From assembly GCA_964589855.1 (NCBI GenBank), contig CAZPVB010000051.1:1-21026 (forward strand): 21,026 bases of DNA, written 5' to 3'. The position numbers were made by a program, and so were the translations under genes. The notes below the pieces were generated by a model, which saw only the letters and a list, made by a program, of their open reading frames with translations, ran no database searches and was not told where the DNA came from. Positions 8,144 to 15,650 of the stretch are shown in pieces; position 1 is the stretch's first letter, and every line of letters starts with the position of its first letter. Source of the DNA: SKVR01 sp964589855. GTDB taxonomy: Bacteria > Bacteroidota > Bacteroidia > Bacteroidales > UBA7960.

Positions 8144-9406
8144 TCACCAGTTTACATGTTTTCTTCTCACAGGCATGGTCATACAGCGTGCACCTCCACC
8201 ACCTCTGGACAATTCACTTCCATCAAAGGCCACCAAAAACTTTTGATATTCGTTCAGGTCTACCCTGTTTTTGATCACATCAGATGCTTTAATCACCTCC
8301 ATCCCTGTACGACTAAGTTCTTCGATGGTTCTGTTGTTTCTGGCATATCCCAATAATTTTCCGGGTGCAATGGCAAAGAAGTTGGTACCACTATGCCATT
8401 GTTCTCTTTCCTGTGTCCAGGTATCATCACCACCACCACATAACACCGTTTTCATATCCATTCCTAATTTTTTCAGTGCCACTGGCAGGTTTTCTTCTTC
8501 CCTGATGAATTTCACCTTACCACCCTCGGCATAAATATGTACGGTTTGATATCTGTTCATTTTCATGACAACAGGTTCATAAATCATACACATATCCATG
8601 TCTAAAAGGGTAAAAACCATATCGAGGTGAATAAAAGATTCGGGAGTATGCGGTAATTCCTGCACAATTATGTGTTGATATTCATTTTTGTGTTTTAACT
8701 GTTCCAGAATAAAATCAATCCCCTGAGGAGTTGTTCTGGGCCCAATTCCCACCAGGAGAATGTCATGCCTTGCAACCAACACATCGCCCCCTTCGAGACT
8801 GATATGTCCGGGGTTGCTTGCATGCCGGGAAATATTGATGGTGCGTGTATTAAACATCGGGTGATAGTCGAAAATGGATTCCATAATCAGACTTTCACGC
8901 AGTCTGACGGGTGAATTCATTTTTCCAATAAAAACACTGTCGTAAACAGACATAGAGGCATCGCGGGTGAAGAAAAAGTTGTGCAACGGGCGCAGCGTAA
9001 ATCTTTCCTTACTCAAAAAACCGGTAAGGGTATTTTCTTCTTTTTTCACTCCCTCTATAAGTTGAATGGAAAGTGATTTTTCATCAAGAGAAAACAAATG
9101 TTCTTTGATACACTGAGTAGTTTCATCCGTACATATCTTATTGATAAGGTTTTCCTTAACTTTCTCATTTTGGAGAACATCGAGCAAAAGATCCTTCACT
9201 TCCAGAGTTTTGGTAACTTTATCCAGTACCCCTTTAAATTGAGCATATTCTTTTGATGCCACTGATAGATTGAGGATGTCGCTGTACAAAGCCCTTTCCG
9301 CATTGCCAGGTGTCATGTTCTCAACTTCGTTTCCGGGTGTATGAACGATCACCGCTTCGAGTTCACCAATTTCAGAATAAATCTGTGTAGGATATTGTTC
9401 TTGCAT
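8144..9406 (-). CDS. arcA: Arginine deiminase
   Basis: Hydrolyses L-arginine to citrulline and ammonia (guanidino-modifying superfamily, cytoplasmic). The 420-aa length fits ADI. Recognisable catalytic features are FTRD with D149, LEGGDV with E205 and D208, HLDMVF with H260 and D262, and the nucleophile C408 in GGGGARCMTMP. The usual FTRDP appears here as FTRDA, and the N-terminal half has an ADI-type helical insertion (about 50-135). No ornithine carbamoyltransferase, carbamate kinase or arginine/ornithine antiporter lies next to it, so the classical ATP-yielding arc operon is not present here. It may serve nitrogen release, acid tolerance or citrulline supply. A TATCTTTG box lies about 100 bp upstream. 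Other ADI-superfamily activities are less likely given the full motif set. Confidence 0.9.
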   Translation of the reverse strand: MQEQYPTQIYSEIGELEAVIVHTPGNEVENMTPGNAERALYSDILNLSVASKEYAQFKGVLDKVTKTLEVKDLLLDVLQNEKVKENLINKICTDETTQCIKEHLFSLDEKSLSIQLIEGVKKEENTLTGFLSKERFTLRPLHNFFFTRDASMSVYDSVFIGKMNSPVRLRESLIMESIFDYHPMFNTRTINISRHASNPGHISLEGGDVLVARHDILLVGIGPRTTPQGIDFILEQLKHKNEYQHIIVQELPHTPESFIHLDMVFTLLDMDMCMIYEPVVMKMNRYQTVHIYAEGGKVKFIREEENLPVALKKLGMDMKTVLCGGGDDTWTQEREQWHSGTNFFAIAPGKLLGYARNNRTIEELSRTGMEVIKASDVIKNRVDLNEYQKFLVAFDGSELSRGGGGARCMTMPVRRKHVNW

Positions 9407-9509
9407 ACAATGTTTTTAAGGATTTAGAATGCTTGTCATGAAAGCAAAATGTCAGTAAAAGGGGACATTTTTTACCCACTCCTGAAAAGGTAAATCAGGA
9501 AAAAACGCA

Positions 9510-9517
9510 CAAAGATA
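9510..9517 (-). promoter_or_regulatory. Candidate -7 element for the arginine deiminase gene
   Basis: TATCTTTG (9517-9510, minus) fits TAnnTTTG exactly and lies in the gap between the polyprenyl synthase stop and the deiminase ATG. I see no TTG at the expected -33 distance, so only half of a promoter is supported. If used, the leader would be about 97 nt. Confidence 0.3.
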
Positions 9518-9533
9518 AAAAATACAAGTAAAA

Positions 9534-10511
9534 CTATATTTTTCTGGTAAGTAAGTTTTCGGCAAGTTTTTTCAGATAATCTTTGTTTTTAGCAGATACA
9601 TTGATCGTTTCGAGCAGTTTAAATGCTTTGTTATTGAAGGCTTCCATTTTCAAAATGGCTTTTTTATCCAATCCGAGCTGAAGATACACATTTTTCACCA
9701 TGTTGATTTTCTCTTCAGGATTAAAAATTCTGTTGGTGAAAGCATTTCTGAGATCACGCAGTTGGTTTTGGTCTGCAAGTTCAAAAGACTTAACGTAAAG
9801 CCATGTTTTTTTATTGGCAATGATATCTCCTCCTGTTTTTTTGCCAAATGTTTTTTCATCTCCAAAAATATCGAGCCAATCGTCTTTAATCTGAAAAGCA
9901 ATGCCTACATTTTGTCCAAAATCATAGATCATATCTGCCTCCCGGGCACTTGCACCTGCAACAATGGCTCCCATTTTCAGACAGGCTGCAGGCAGCACCG
10001 CCGTTTTCAACCTGATCATATTGATATACTGCTCTTCGGAAACCTTGTCGAGGGTTTCAAAATTCATGTCGTACTGTTGACCCTCGCATACTTCCAGCAC
10101 TGTTTGATTGAAAAGATCCAAAACAGGTTTCAGATACTGAGATGGCGTTTCGGATATATGCTTCACTGCCATTCCAAACATTACATCGCCCGATAAAATA
10201 GCAGTATTGGCATTCCATTTTTTATACACAGATGGTTTTCCTCTTCTAAGCGGGGCTTCATCCATGATATCGTCATGCATAAGTGTGAAATTATGGAAAA
10301 TTTCCATTCCCACTGCAGGGGGTAGTGCCTCTTCAATGTTTCCATCGAACATATCACACGCCATAAGCGCCATGAGTGGTCTGATTCTTTTGCCACCGTT
10401 GCCAAGGCAATATTCCACAGGAAGGTAAAGTTCCCTGGGTTCTTTAACTGTTTCAATATCATCAAGATACTGATTGATCCTTTGTGTAAGTTCTTTGACT
10501 TTTGACGACAT
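9534..10511 (-). CDS. Trans-isoprenyl (polyprenyl) diphosphate synthase
   Basis: Adds isopentenyl diphosphate units to an allylic diphosphate to make a linear isoprenoid. The 325-aa protein has the family blocks GGKRIRP (39-45), the first aspartate-rich motif D80-D-I-M-D84 followed by EAPLRRGKP, GQQYDM, and the second motif D210-D-W-L-D214 with GKKTGGD. A phenylalanine (F75) sits five residues before the first motif, a position that controls chain length. Because the first motif is DDxxD without the two-residue insertion of bacterial FPP synthases, the product (FPP, GGPP or a longer chain) stays open. It lies 92 bp downstream of the SDR gene on the same strand. It is a natural downstream user of the MEP products made by dxr. 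Confidence 0.92.
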   Translation of the reverse strand: MSSKVKELTQRINQYLDDIETVKEPRELYLPVEYCLGNGGKRIRPLMALMACDMFDGNIEEALPPAVGMEIFHNFTLMHDDIMDEAPLRRGKPSVYKKWNANTAILSGDVMFGMAVKHISETPSQYLKPVLDLFNQTVLEVCEGQQYDMNFETLDKVSEEQYINMIRLKTAVLPAACLKMGAIVAGASAREADMIYDFGQNVGIAFQIKDDWLDIFGDEKTFGKKTGGDIIANKKTWLYVKSFELADQNQLRDLRNAFTNRIFNPEEKINMVKNVYLQLGLDKKAILKMEAFNNKAFKLLETINVSAKNKDYLKKLAENLLTRKI

Positions 10512-10523
10512 TTTTTTCTTTTT

Positions 10524-10542
10524 AATATAACAAGATTATATT
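10524..10542 (-). repeat. AT-only hairpin just upstream of the polyprenyl synthase start
   Basis: AATATAA (10524-10530) and TTATATT (10536-10542) are perfect 7-bp inverted arms around CAAGA, 12 bp before the ATG. The minus strand here also reads TATAATCTTG, one mismatch from TAnnTTTG, so the same bases could be a promoter element. Another 6-bp pair, CAGTAA/TTACTG, lies at 10582-10602. Both are short and AT-rich, so weak. Confidence 0.25.
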
Positions 10543-10603
10543 TTCTGTTTTCTGTTTTTTAGTTCATCTTGTCAGAATTGCCAGTAATCTTTTTTGTTAC
10601 TGT

Positions 10604-11563
10604 TTAATCTTTTTCTTCGCCCGGTATAATAAAGTTAATGTTGTTGAGAATTTTATCAATACCTTCCTCCAAAGGAACAGGTTCGCGCTGAAGTATTTTT
10701 CTCATTTTGGAAATATCGGGAAACCTTCTTTTCATATCTCCTTCCGGCAAAGGCGGTTTATATTTAATCACCGATTTGGAACCAGTTTTTCTGATGATCA
10801 TTTTTGCAAGATCAATCACCGGTACTTCAAAATCAGACCCAATATTCAAAACATCGTTTACATATTCGTTTCCATAAAGCGTTTTAGCAGTAGCCTCTAC
10901 ATTATCATCAATATAGCAGAAAGTTCTGGTTTGCAATCCATCGCCATAAATAGGTATGGGTTTATTCTTCATGGCAAGCGCTATGAATTTAGACATCACA
11001 AAATCTGTACTTTGTTTGGGTCCATAGGTATTGAAGAATCTGAAGATGGTAAAATCAAGATCAAATTCTTTTTTGTATGATTTCAGGTATGCCTCACCAA
11101 CATTTTTTACCACCGCATAGGGTATTCGGGAATTTAGAGGTGTAGTTTCTTCATTCTGTGGGAGGTTAACGGGTTCGCCATACACTTCTGAAGAGGAGGC
11201 AAAAAAGATCCTTTTCACACTCGAATTTTTACATAAACCCAATATGTGCTCAATACCTTTTAAATCATTCAATACTTTGATGGGGTTATTCTGGGTTTGC
11301 TTTACCCCTACAAAAGCAGCATAATGAAACACATAATCGAAATGATTCGCCAGCATCACTTCGGCGATATCTCTGTAGTTATTCACATCACATTTCACAA
11401 ATCTGTAACGGTCATGGTTCGTGCCAGGCAGCTTGCTTTTACTTCCGGTTGAAAGATCATCAGCCAAAACCACGTAGTTGTCAGGATCTTTAAGCAGCTC
11501 CTCTGCCAGACTGCTACCAATAAATCCGGCACCACCGGTGATAAGAATTTTCCTCTTCTTCAT
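10604..11563 (-). CDS. NAD-dependent sugar-nucleotide epimerase/decarboxylase (extended SDR, UXS-like)
   Basis: Acts on a UDP- or related nucleotide sugar for surface polysaccharide synthesis. The 319-aa protein has the Rossmann motif GGAGFIG (10-16), acidic D35-D36 after the second strand (NAD preference), SSSEVYG (123-129) with the conserved Glu126, and the Y149xxxK153 catalytic pair. RFFNTYGP, GDGLQTRTFCYIDD, RRFPDI and EPVPLEEG resemble UDP-glucuronate decarboxylase (UXS), which makes UDP-xylose. The YAVVK segment is closer to generic epimerases, so UDP-glucose or UDP-GlcNAc 4-epimerase remains possible. It lies 262 bp downstream of rfbA on the same strand, with its own candidate promoter. 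Confidence 0.85.
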   Translation of the reverse strand: MKKRKILITGGAGFIGSSLAEELLKDPDNYVVLADDLSTGSKSKLPGTNHDRYRFVKCDVNNYRDIAEVMLANHFDYVFHYAAFVGVKQTQNNPIKVLNDLKGIEHILGLCKNSSVKRIFFASSSEVYGEPVNLPQNEETTPLNSRIPYAVVKNVGEAYLKSYKKEFDLDFTIFRFFNTYGPKQSTDFVMSKFIALAMKNKPIPIYGDGLQTRTFCYIDDNVEATAKTLYGNEYVNDVLNIGSDFEVPVIDLAKMIIRKTGSKSVIKYKPPLPEGDMKRRFPDISKMRKILQREPVPLEEGIDKILNNINFIIPGEEKD

Positions 11564-11593
11564 ATAATTTCACTTCACAATTTTATATCCTTT

Positions 11594-11608
11594 AGTCATC
11601 TGATGACT
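11594..11608. promoter_or_regulatory. 15-bp palindrome in the SDR leader
   Basis: AGTCATC-T-GATGACT is a perfect 7+7 palindrome around one base, ending 31 bp upstream of the SDR ATG and downstream of the candidate promoter. No T-run follows on either strand. The size and symmetry fit a dimeric regulator operator; nothing identifies the protein. Confidence 0.3.
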
Positions 11609-11748
11609 GGAATCAAACTACCCTTTTTTCTTTAGCAAAAGACAAATATCATCTGTTTATAATTTGAATCATTCCGTCAGATACCTGCCCCATTCTTTTC
11701 TAACGGGGGAACTCGCCAAAAACAGGTTTTGTTCTTTTTGCCGTGTTA

Positions 11749-11778
11749 CAAAAATATAATCATCCGCTTGTGTGTCAA
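11749..11778 (-). promoter_or_regulatory. Candidate Bacteroidota-type promoter of the SDR gene
   Basis: TTG (11778-11776, within TTGACA) and TATTTTTG (11756-11749) on the minus strand are separated by 19 nt, fitting TTG-N17-23-TAnnTTTG in every constrained position. The start point would be near 11742, giving a long leader of about 180 nt that includes the 15-bp palindrome. Confidence 0.45.
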
Positions 11779-11803
11779 TAGTATTGTCATGGCCCTGTTC
11801 ATG

Positions 11804-11823
11804 GTTTTAAAAGAAGTTAAAAC
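11804..11823 (-). terminator. Weak inverted repeat right after rfbA
   Basis: GTTTTAA (11804-11810) and TTAAAAC (11817-11823) form a perfect 7-bp arm pair around AAGAAG, starting 2 bp beyond the rfbA stop. The stem is almost all A-T and no T-run follows on the minus strand, so its value as a terminator is doubtful. Confidence 0.2.
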
Positions 11824-11825
11824 AA

Positions 11826-12689
11826 TTACTCATCGATCACTTCGAGCAAATATTTTCCGTAACCACTATTGATAAGTGGCTGAGCAATTTCGTGCAACTG
11901 ATTTTTATTGATAAAACGCATGCGGTAGGCAATTTCTTCCACACAACCGATTTTTAGTCCCTGTCTTTTTTCAATTACCTGTACAAACTGGCTTGCCTGT
12001 ATTAAAGAATCAAAGGTACCTGTATCAAGCCAGGCGGTACCTCTGTTTAGAATTCCTACTTTCAGTTTGTTTTGCTCCAAATAGTGTTTGTTTACATCTG
12101 TAATCTCGTATTCACCTCTTTTGCTGGGTTTTATATTGGCGGCAACATCTACCACTGACTGATCGTAAAAGTATAACCCCGGAACAGCATAGTTTGACTG
12201 GGGATTCTGAGGTTTTTCTTCAATACTGATGGCTTTCAGGTCGTTGTCAAACTCAACCACGCCATAGCGGTGCGGATCGGAAACATGATAGGCGAAAACA
12301 ACACCACCTTCAGGATCTTTATTTGCCTGTAGAAGGGTCTGCAAACCGTTGCTGTAAAAGATATTATCACCCAGGATCAATGCAACTTTCTCATTTCCGA
12401 TAAATTCACGACCAATAACGAAGGCTTGTGCCAGACCATTGGGTACTTTTTGTTCTGCATACTGAAAATTCATGCCCAACCGGCTGCCATCCCCCAGCAA
12501 GTGTTTAAAATGGGGCAGGTCATGGGGGGTTGAAATTATCAATACATCCTTTATCCCTGTCATCATAAGCACTGAAAGCGGATAATAGATCATAGGTTTG
12601 TCGAAAACCGGCATAAGTTGTTTACTCATTGCAAGGGTTATGGGATAAAGGCGAGTTCCTGAACCTCCTGCTAAAATGATTCCTTTCAT
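11826..12689 (-). CDS. rfbA: Glucose-1-phosphate thymidylyltransferase
   Basis: Couples glucose 1-phosphate with dTTP to give dTDP-glucose, the entry step to dTDP-rhamnose and other deoxysugars of surface glycans. The 287-aa protein shows the complete signature: LAGGSGTRLYPIT (7-18) with K23, LGDNIFY with metal ligand D108, RYGVVEF, EEKPxxPxSNYAVPGLYFYD (158-176), RGEYEITDVN (191-200) and RGTAWLDTGT with D222. The usual partners rfbB, rfbC and rfbD are not adjacent; the next gene downstream is the UXS-like SDR instead. A good TTG-N18-TAACTTTG promoter lies between the RND gene stop and rfbA, so it is probably transcribed on its own. Standard length, no anomalies. Confidence 0.95.
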   Translation of the reverse strand: MKGIILAGGSGTRLYPITLAMSKQLMPVFDKPMIYYPLSVLMMTGIKDVLIISTPHDLPHFKHLLGDGSRLGMNFQYAEQKVPNGLAQAFVIGREFIGNEKVALILGDNIFYSNGLQTLLQANKDPEGGVVFAYHVSDPHRYGVVEFDNDLKAISIEEKPQNPQSNYAVPGLYFYDQSVVDVAANIKPSKRGEYEITDVNKHYLEQNKLKVGILNRGTAWLDTGTFDSLIQASQFVQVIEKRQGLKIGCVEEIAYRMRFINKNQLHEIAQPLINSGYGKYLLEVIDE

Positions 12690-12869
12690 AAATAATCAAT
12701 TTTATTTGCATTACAACTATCCTGTTTTAAAATGAATGCAGGAAATTGACATTACTTTATCAACCATCAATGCATTTTCAAAAACAGGCAAATAACTTCA
12801 GATGAAGCCTTGATCTTCTCTAAAAAAAATCTAACTAAGGCGTAAAGTTAAATGAAATCGACACACTTG

Positions 12870-12898
12870 CAAAGTTAATTACAGGTTAATCCTCTCAA
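12870..12898 (-). promoter_or_regulatory. Candidate Bacteroidota-type promoter of rfbA
   Basis: TTG (12898-12896) and TAACTTTG (12877-12870) on the minus strand are 18 nt apart, an exact fit to TTG-N17-23-TAnnTTTG. The -33 part lies inside the last codons of the RND gene and the -7 box just after its stop. The leader would be about 174 nt. Confidence 0.5.
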
Positions 12899-15308
12899 TC
12901 ATTTTATCCATCTTGTATTGGTCATTAATCGATTCAGATCTTTCATCCATTTTACCAAGACCATTACTGCTACTAGTCCGGTTCTCATTAGGATAATTAT
13001 CATTTTTTATATTCAATCGTTTATGCAATGACAATAAGATTGAGGGCATCAGAAACAGGTTAGACATTAATGCCACCAGCAAGGTAAATGCGATCAGGTA
13101 TCCCAATGCCTGTGTACCGCCAAATGATGAAGCGGTAAAAATGATAAATCCAAAAAACAAAACAACAAAAGTGTATAGCATGCTCATACCACTTTCTCTT
13201 AAAGAAGAGAGCACAGCATGCTTTATATTATTATTGTGCAGTTCCAGTTCCTGGCGAAACTTGGCTAAAAAATGGATGGAATTATCTACCGAAATACCTA
13301 ATGCAATGCTGAAAACAAGAATTGTGGAAGGTTTGATATGAACACCGAGATACCCCATCAGTGCAGCGGTAAGTATCTGTGGAAATAAATTGGGCAGTAA
13401 TGAGATGATAACCATCCGGGGATGATTAAAAAGAAGTGCCATCAGAAAAGAAATGATAATAATGGCAAAAACCAGACTGGTAAGCAGGTTTTTAATCAAA
13501 TATCCCGATCCTTCCAAATAAACCAGACTTGCCCCCGTCATGTATACCTTTGTTTGCTGAGCATCGAAAATAGAATCGATAACCGGTTCAATATCCTCTT
13601 TGAGTGCCTGAATTTCTCGGGTACTGAGGTTTTCCATCTGCACACTGATGCGTGCACTTTTGTTCAGGGAATCGAGCACGGTACTCATAATATTTTGATT
13701 CACAGAACTATCTCTTCCGAGGTAGGAAAAAATAAAATTTCTTTCATGTGGGTTGGGCAGTGCATACATATCGGGGTTGCCGCGATAAAATGCCTGTTTG
13801 GCAAATTTAATCAGTTCTGCAATAGAAAGTGGTTTGGAAAGTTCAGGTCGGGTTTTAAGATAATCCTGCAACTCTTCAATCTGCATGAGAGTGGCGGGAT
13901 TGGTAGCTCCGTTTCTTTTGCCAGTTTCTACGACAATATCTAAGGGCAAAATACCATTAATATTTTTTTCAAAAAATAAAAGATCTTTGTACAACTGATC
14001 TCTTTGGGGTACATCATCAACCACATTTCCAGAGGATTTCAGTTGCATGATTCCTAATATTCCCACTACAAACAAAACAGAGAATACTGCATAAACCCTG
14101 GATCTTTTGAACACAACCGTATTGATAACCCGTTTAATTATATTTCTTAAAAACTGGTTATCAAGGTGATTGGTGTCTTTCAGAGCGGGTGGATTGGTAT
14201 AGCTAAAAAAGATAGGAATCAGCAGCAGGGTAAGTATAAAAATAAAGAGAATATTTAATGCAGCAACAATTCCAAATTCAACCAAAATGGTGTTTCCTGT
14301 AATAATGAAAGTGGCAAAACCCACCGCAGTCGTTGCATTGGTAAGCATGGTAGCTTTTCCTACCCTTTGTACCATCCTGGTGAGCGCTTTGGTTTTGTTT
14401 TGATGGATCCTGAATTCATGATGATACTTATTGAGCAGAAAAATAGAGTTCTCAACCCCTATGATGATGAGCAGTGGTGGCAGAATACCTGTAAGAACAG
14501 TGATCTCATAGCCCAGAATAACAATCAGACCAAAAGCCCATATAACACTAATGATAACAATAAAAACCGGAAAGATAACTGCTCTGATCCCTCTGAAAAA
14601 TAAATAGAGCAACATGGCAGCGATGATAAGGGCAAGAAAGATAAAAAGCTGTAACTCGGATTCAATTTTTTCGGCGATAGTTGTGCGAATAAAGGGTAAT
14701 CCACTATAATGCAGATCAATCCCGGTTTCTTGCTCAAAAACATCGGCTCTTTCATGCAAGTTATTAATGAGATACACACGATCTTTGGTATTCAGGAGCG
14801 AGCGATCTACAGAAACTGCTGCCAGGACTGATCCTGTTTCCTTGTTAAACAACAATTTATCGTAAAATCTGAGTGAATAAACAATATTGATCAAACTATC
14901 AAGCTCTTGCTGCGATTCAGGTTTGTGCTTCATAACCTGTTGTAGCACAAACTTTTTGTTCTCGTCGTCGCGCACAATTTGAGGAATATTGGTAATACTG
15001 AGAATGCCTGTAACCCCTTCTATGGTTTTGAGATCTTGCATCACTTCATACCAGACTCTGAAATTCTCAATTTCGAAAAAACGGGGATCATTTACCCCTA
15101 AAAAAACAACGTTGCCGTCCTCGCCGAAAGTTTCTTTAAAGTCTTCATATTGCTCGTAAACCGGATCCGATTCAGGCAACATTTGGGCCATCTCATAAGA
15201 CAAATGTACCTGGGTTCCTTTATAACCCATAAAAACAGTAATAGATAAAACGACCAGTAATACAAAAAGGCGATATCGTAAAATAAATCTAACAAGATGT
15301 TCCCACAT
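12879..15308 (-). CDS. RND-superfamily (MMPL-type) predicted exporter
   Basis: Inner-membrane proton-driven transporter of the family that includes MmpL and hopanoid-transport HpnN proteins; substrates are often lipids. Start chosen at ATG 15308 (809 aa, MWEHLVRF); the open frame extends five codons to a TTG at 15323. The architecture is a duplicated RND unit: one helix (about 13-30), a large periplasmic domain (about 31-218), five helices (about 222-372), then a second helix, periplasmic domain and five helices. Helix-4 signature segments are GVENSIFLLNKY in the first half and ISVDNSIHFLAKF in the second. A polar, Asn- and charge-rich cytoplasmic tail of about 45 residues follows the last helix. 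No membrane-fusion or TolC-like partner is adjacent, as is usual for this subgroup. Substrate unknown. Confidence 0.85.
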   Translation of the reverse strand: MWEHLVRFILRYRLFVLLVVLSITVFMGYKGTQVHLSYEMAQMLPESDPVYEQYEDFKETFGEDGNVVFLGVNDPRFFEIENFRVWYEVMQDLKTIEGVTGILSITNIPQIVRDDENKKFVLQQVMKHKPESQQELDSLINIVYSLRFYDKLLFNKETGSVLAAVSVDRSLLNTKDRVYLINNLHERADVFEQETGIDLHYSGLPFIRTTIAEKIESELQLFIFLALIIAAMLLYLFFRGIRAVIFPVFIVIISVIWAFGLIVILGYEITVLTGILPPLLIIIGVENSIFLLNKYHHEFRIHQNKTKALTRMVQRVGKATMLTNATTAVGFATFIITGNTILVEFGIVAALNILFIFILTLLLIPIFFSYTNPPALKDTNHLDNQFLRNIIKRVINTVVFKRSRVYAVFSVLFVVGILGIMQLKSSGNVVDDVPQRDQLYKDLLFFEKNINGILPLDIVVETGKRNGATNPATLMQIEELQDYLKTRPELSKPLSIAELIKFAKQAFYRGNPDMYALPNPHERNFIFSYLGRDSSVNQNIMSTVLDSLNKSARISVQMENLSTREIQALKEDIEPVIDSIFDAQQTKVYMTGASLVYLEGSGYLIKNLLTSLVFAIIIISFLMALLFNHPRMVIISLLPNLFPQILTAALMGYLGVHIKPSTILVFSIALGISVDNSIHFLAKFRQELELHNNNIKHAVLSSLRESGMSMLYTFVVLFFGFIIFTASSFGGTQALGYLIAFTLLVALMSNLFLMPSILLSLHKRLNIKNDNYPNENRTSSSNGLGKMDERSESINDQYKMDKMIERINL

Positions 15309-15650
15309 AGCAAAGGATTGCAAAGATTGTTTTGCAATGAATATAAATAAGGTTTTTTAATTAAAGACACAAAGGAATGAACCAATCTTCCTTTTATCTA
15401 TTTTTTTAAACTATTCGTGAAATAAATAACAATATCAGACGCAAAATTCAGGAAAAATAATTTTTGTTGCGAAATAGTGTGCAAAATTAAAGAATTTAAT
15501 CTTAAGTTGCTGTATTTTATTAGTTAACAATAAAATATATAAAAAGTTGCATAAAAGACTTATCACTATAGGTTTGAAATCCAAAACCTTACTTTACCAT
15601 CAATCTTTTATTTATAATCGTTCTAAATTTTCAGGTGAAAGAATCGCTTT
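15309..15650. other. Intergenic region between the repeat lipoprotein and the RND gene
   Basis: This AT-rich gap of about 340 bp has no ORF of interest and no RNA gene I can recognise. It contains a perfect 9-bp AT-only hairpin (15513-15537), a 6-bp pair AGGTTT/AAACCT (15570-15575/15584-15589) near the lipoprotein stop, and TAATTTTG on the minus strand (15489-15482). That last motif fits the -7 consensus but has no TTG at the -33 distance. It should hold the terminator of the lipoprotein gene and the promoter of the RND gene. Confidence 0.45.
15513..15537. repeat. Perfect 9-bp AT-only inverted repeat
   Basis: TATTTTATT (15513-15521) and AATAAAATA (15529-15537) surround AGTTAAC. Every stem pair is A-T and neither side has a long T-run, so it may be a weak terminator, a protein site or a chance product of AT-rich sequence. 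Confidence 0.3.

Noticed and set aside
13422..13943. 173-codon plus-strand frame inside the RND gene
   Set aside because: Shadow of membrane-protein codons; low-complexity translation and no independent start context.
15324..15650. Small RNA or tRNA in the gap upstream of the RND gene
   Set aside because: No cloverleaf, no GC-rich conserved structure; only short AT-only hairpins are visible.
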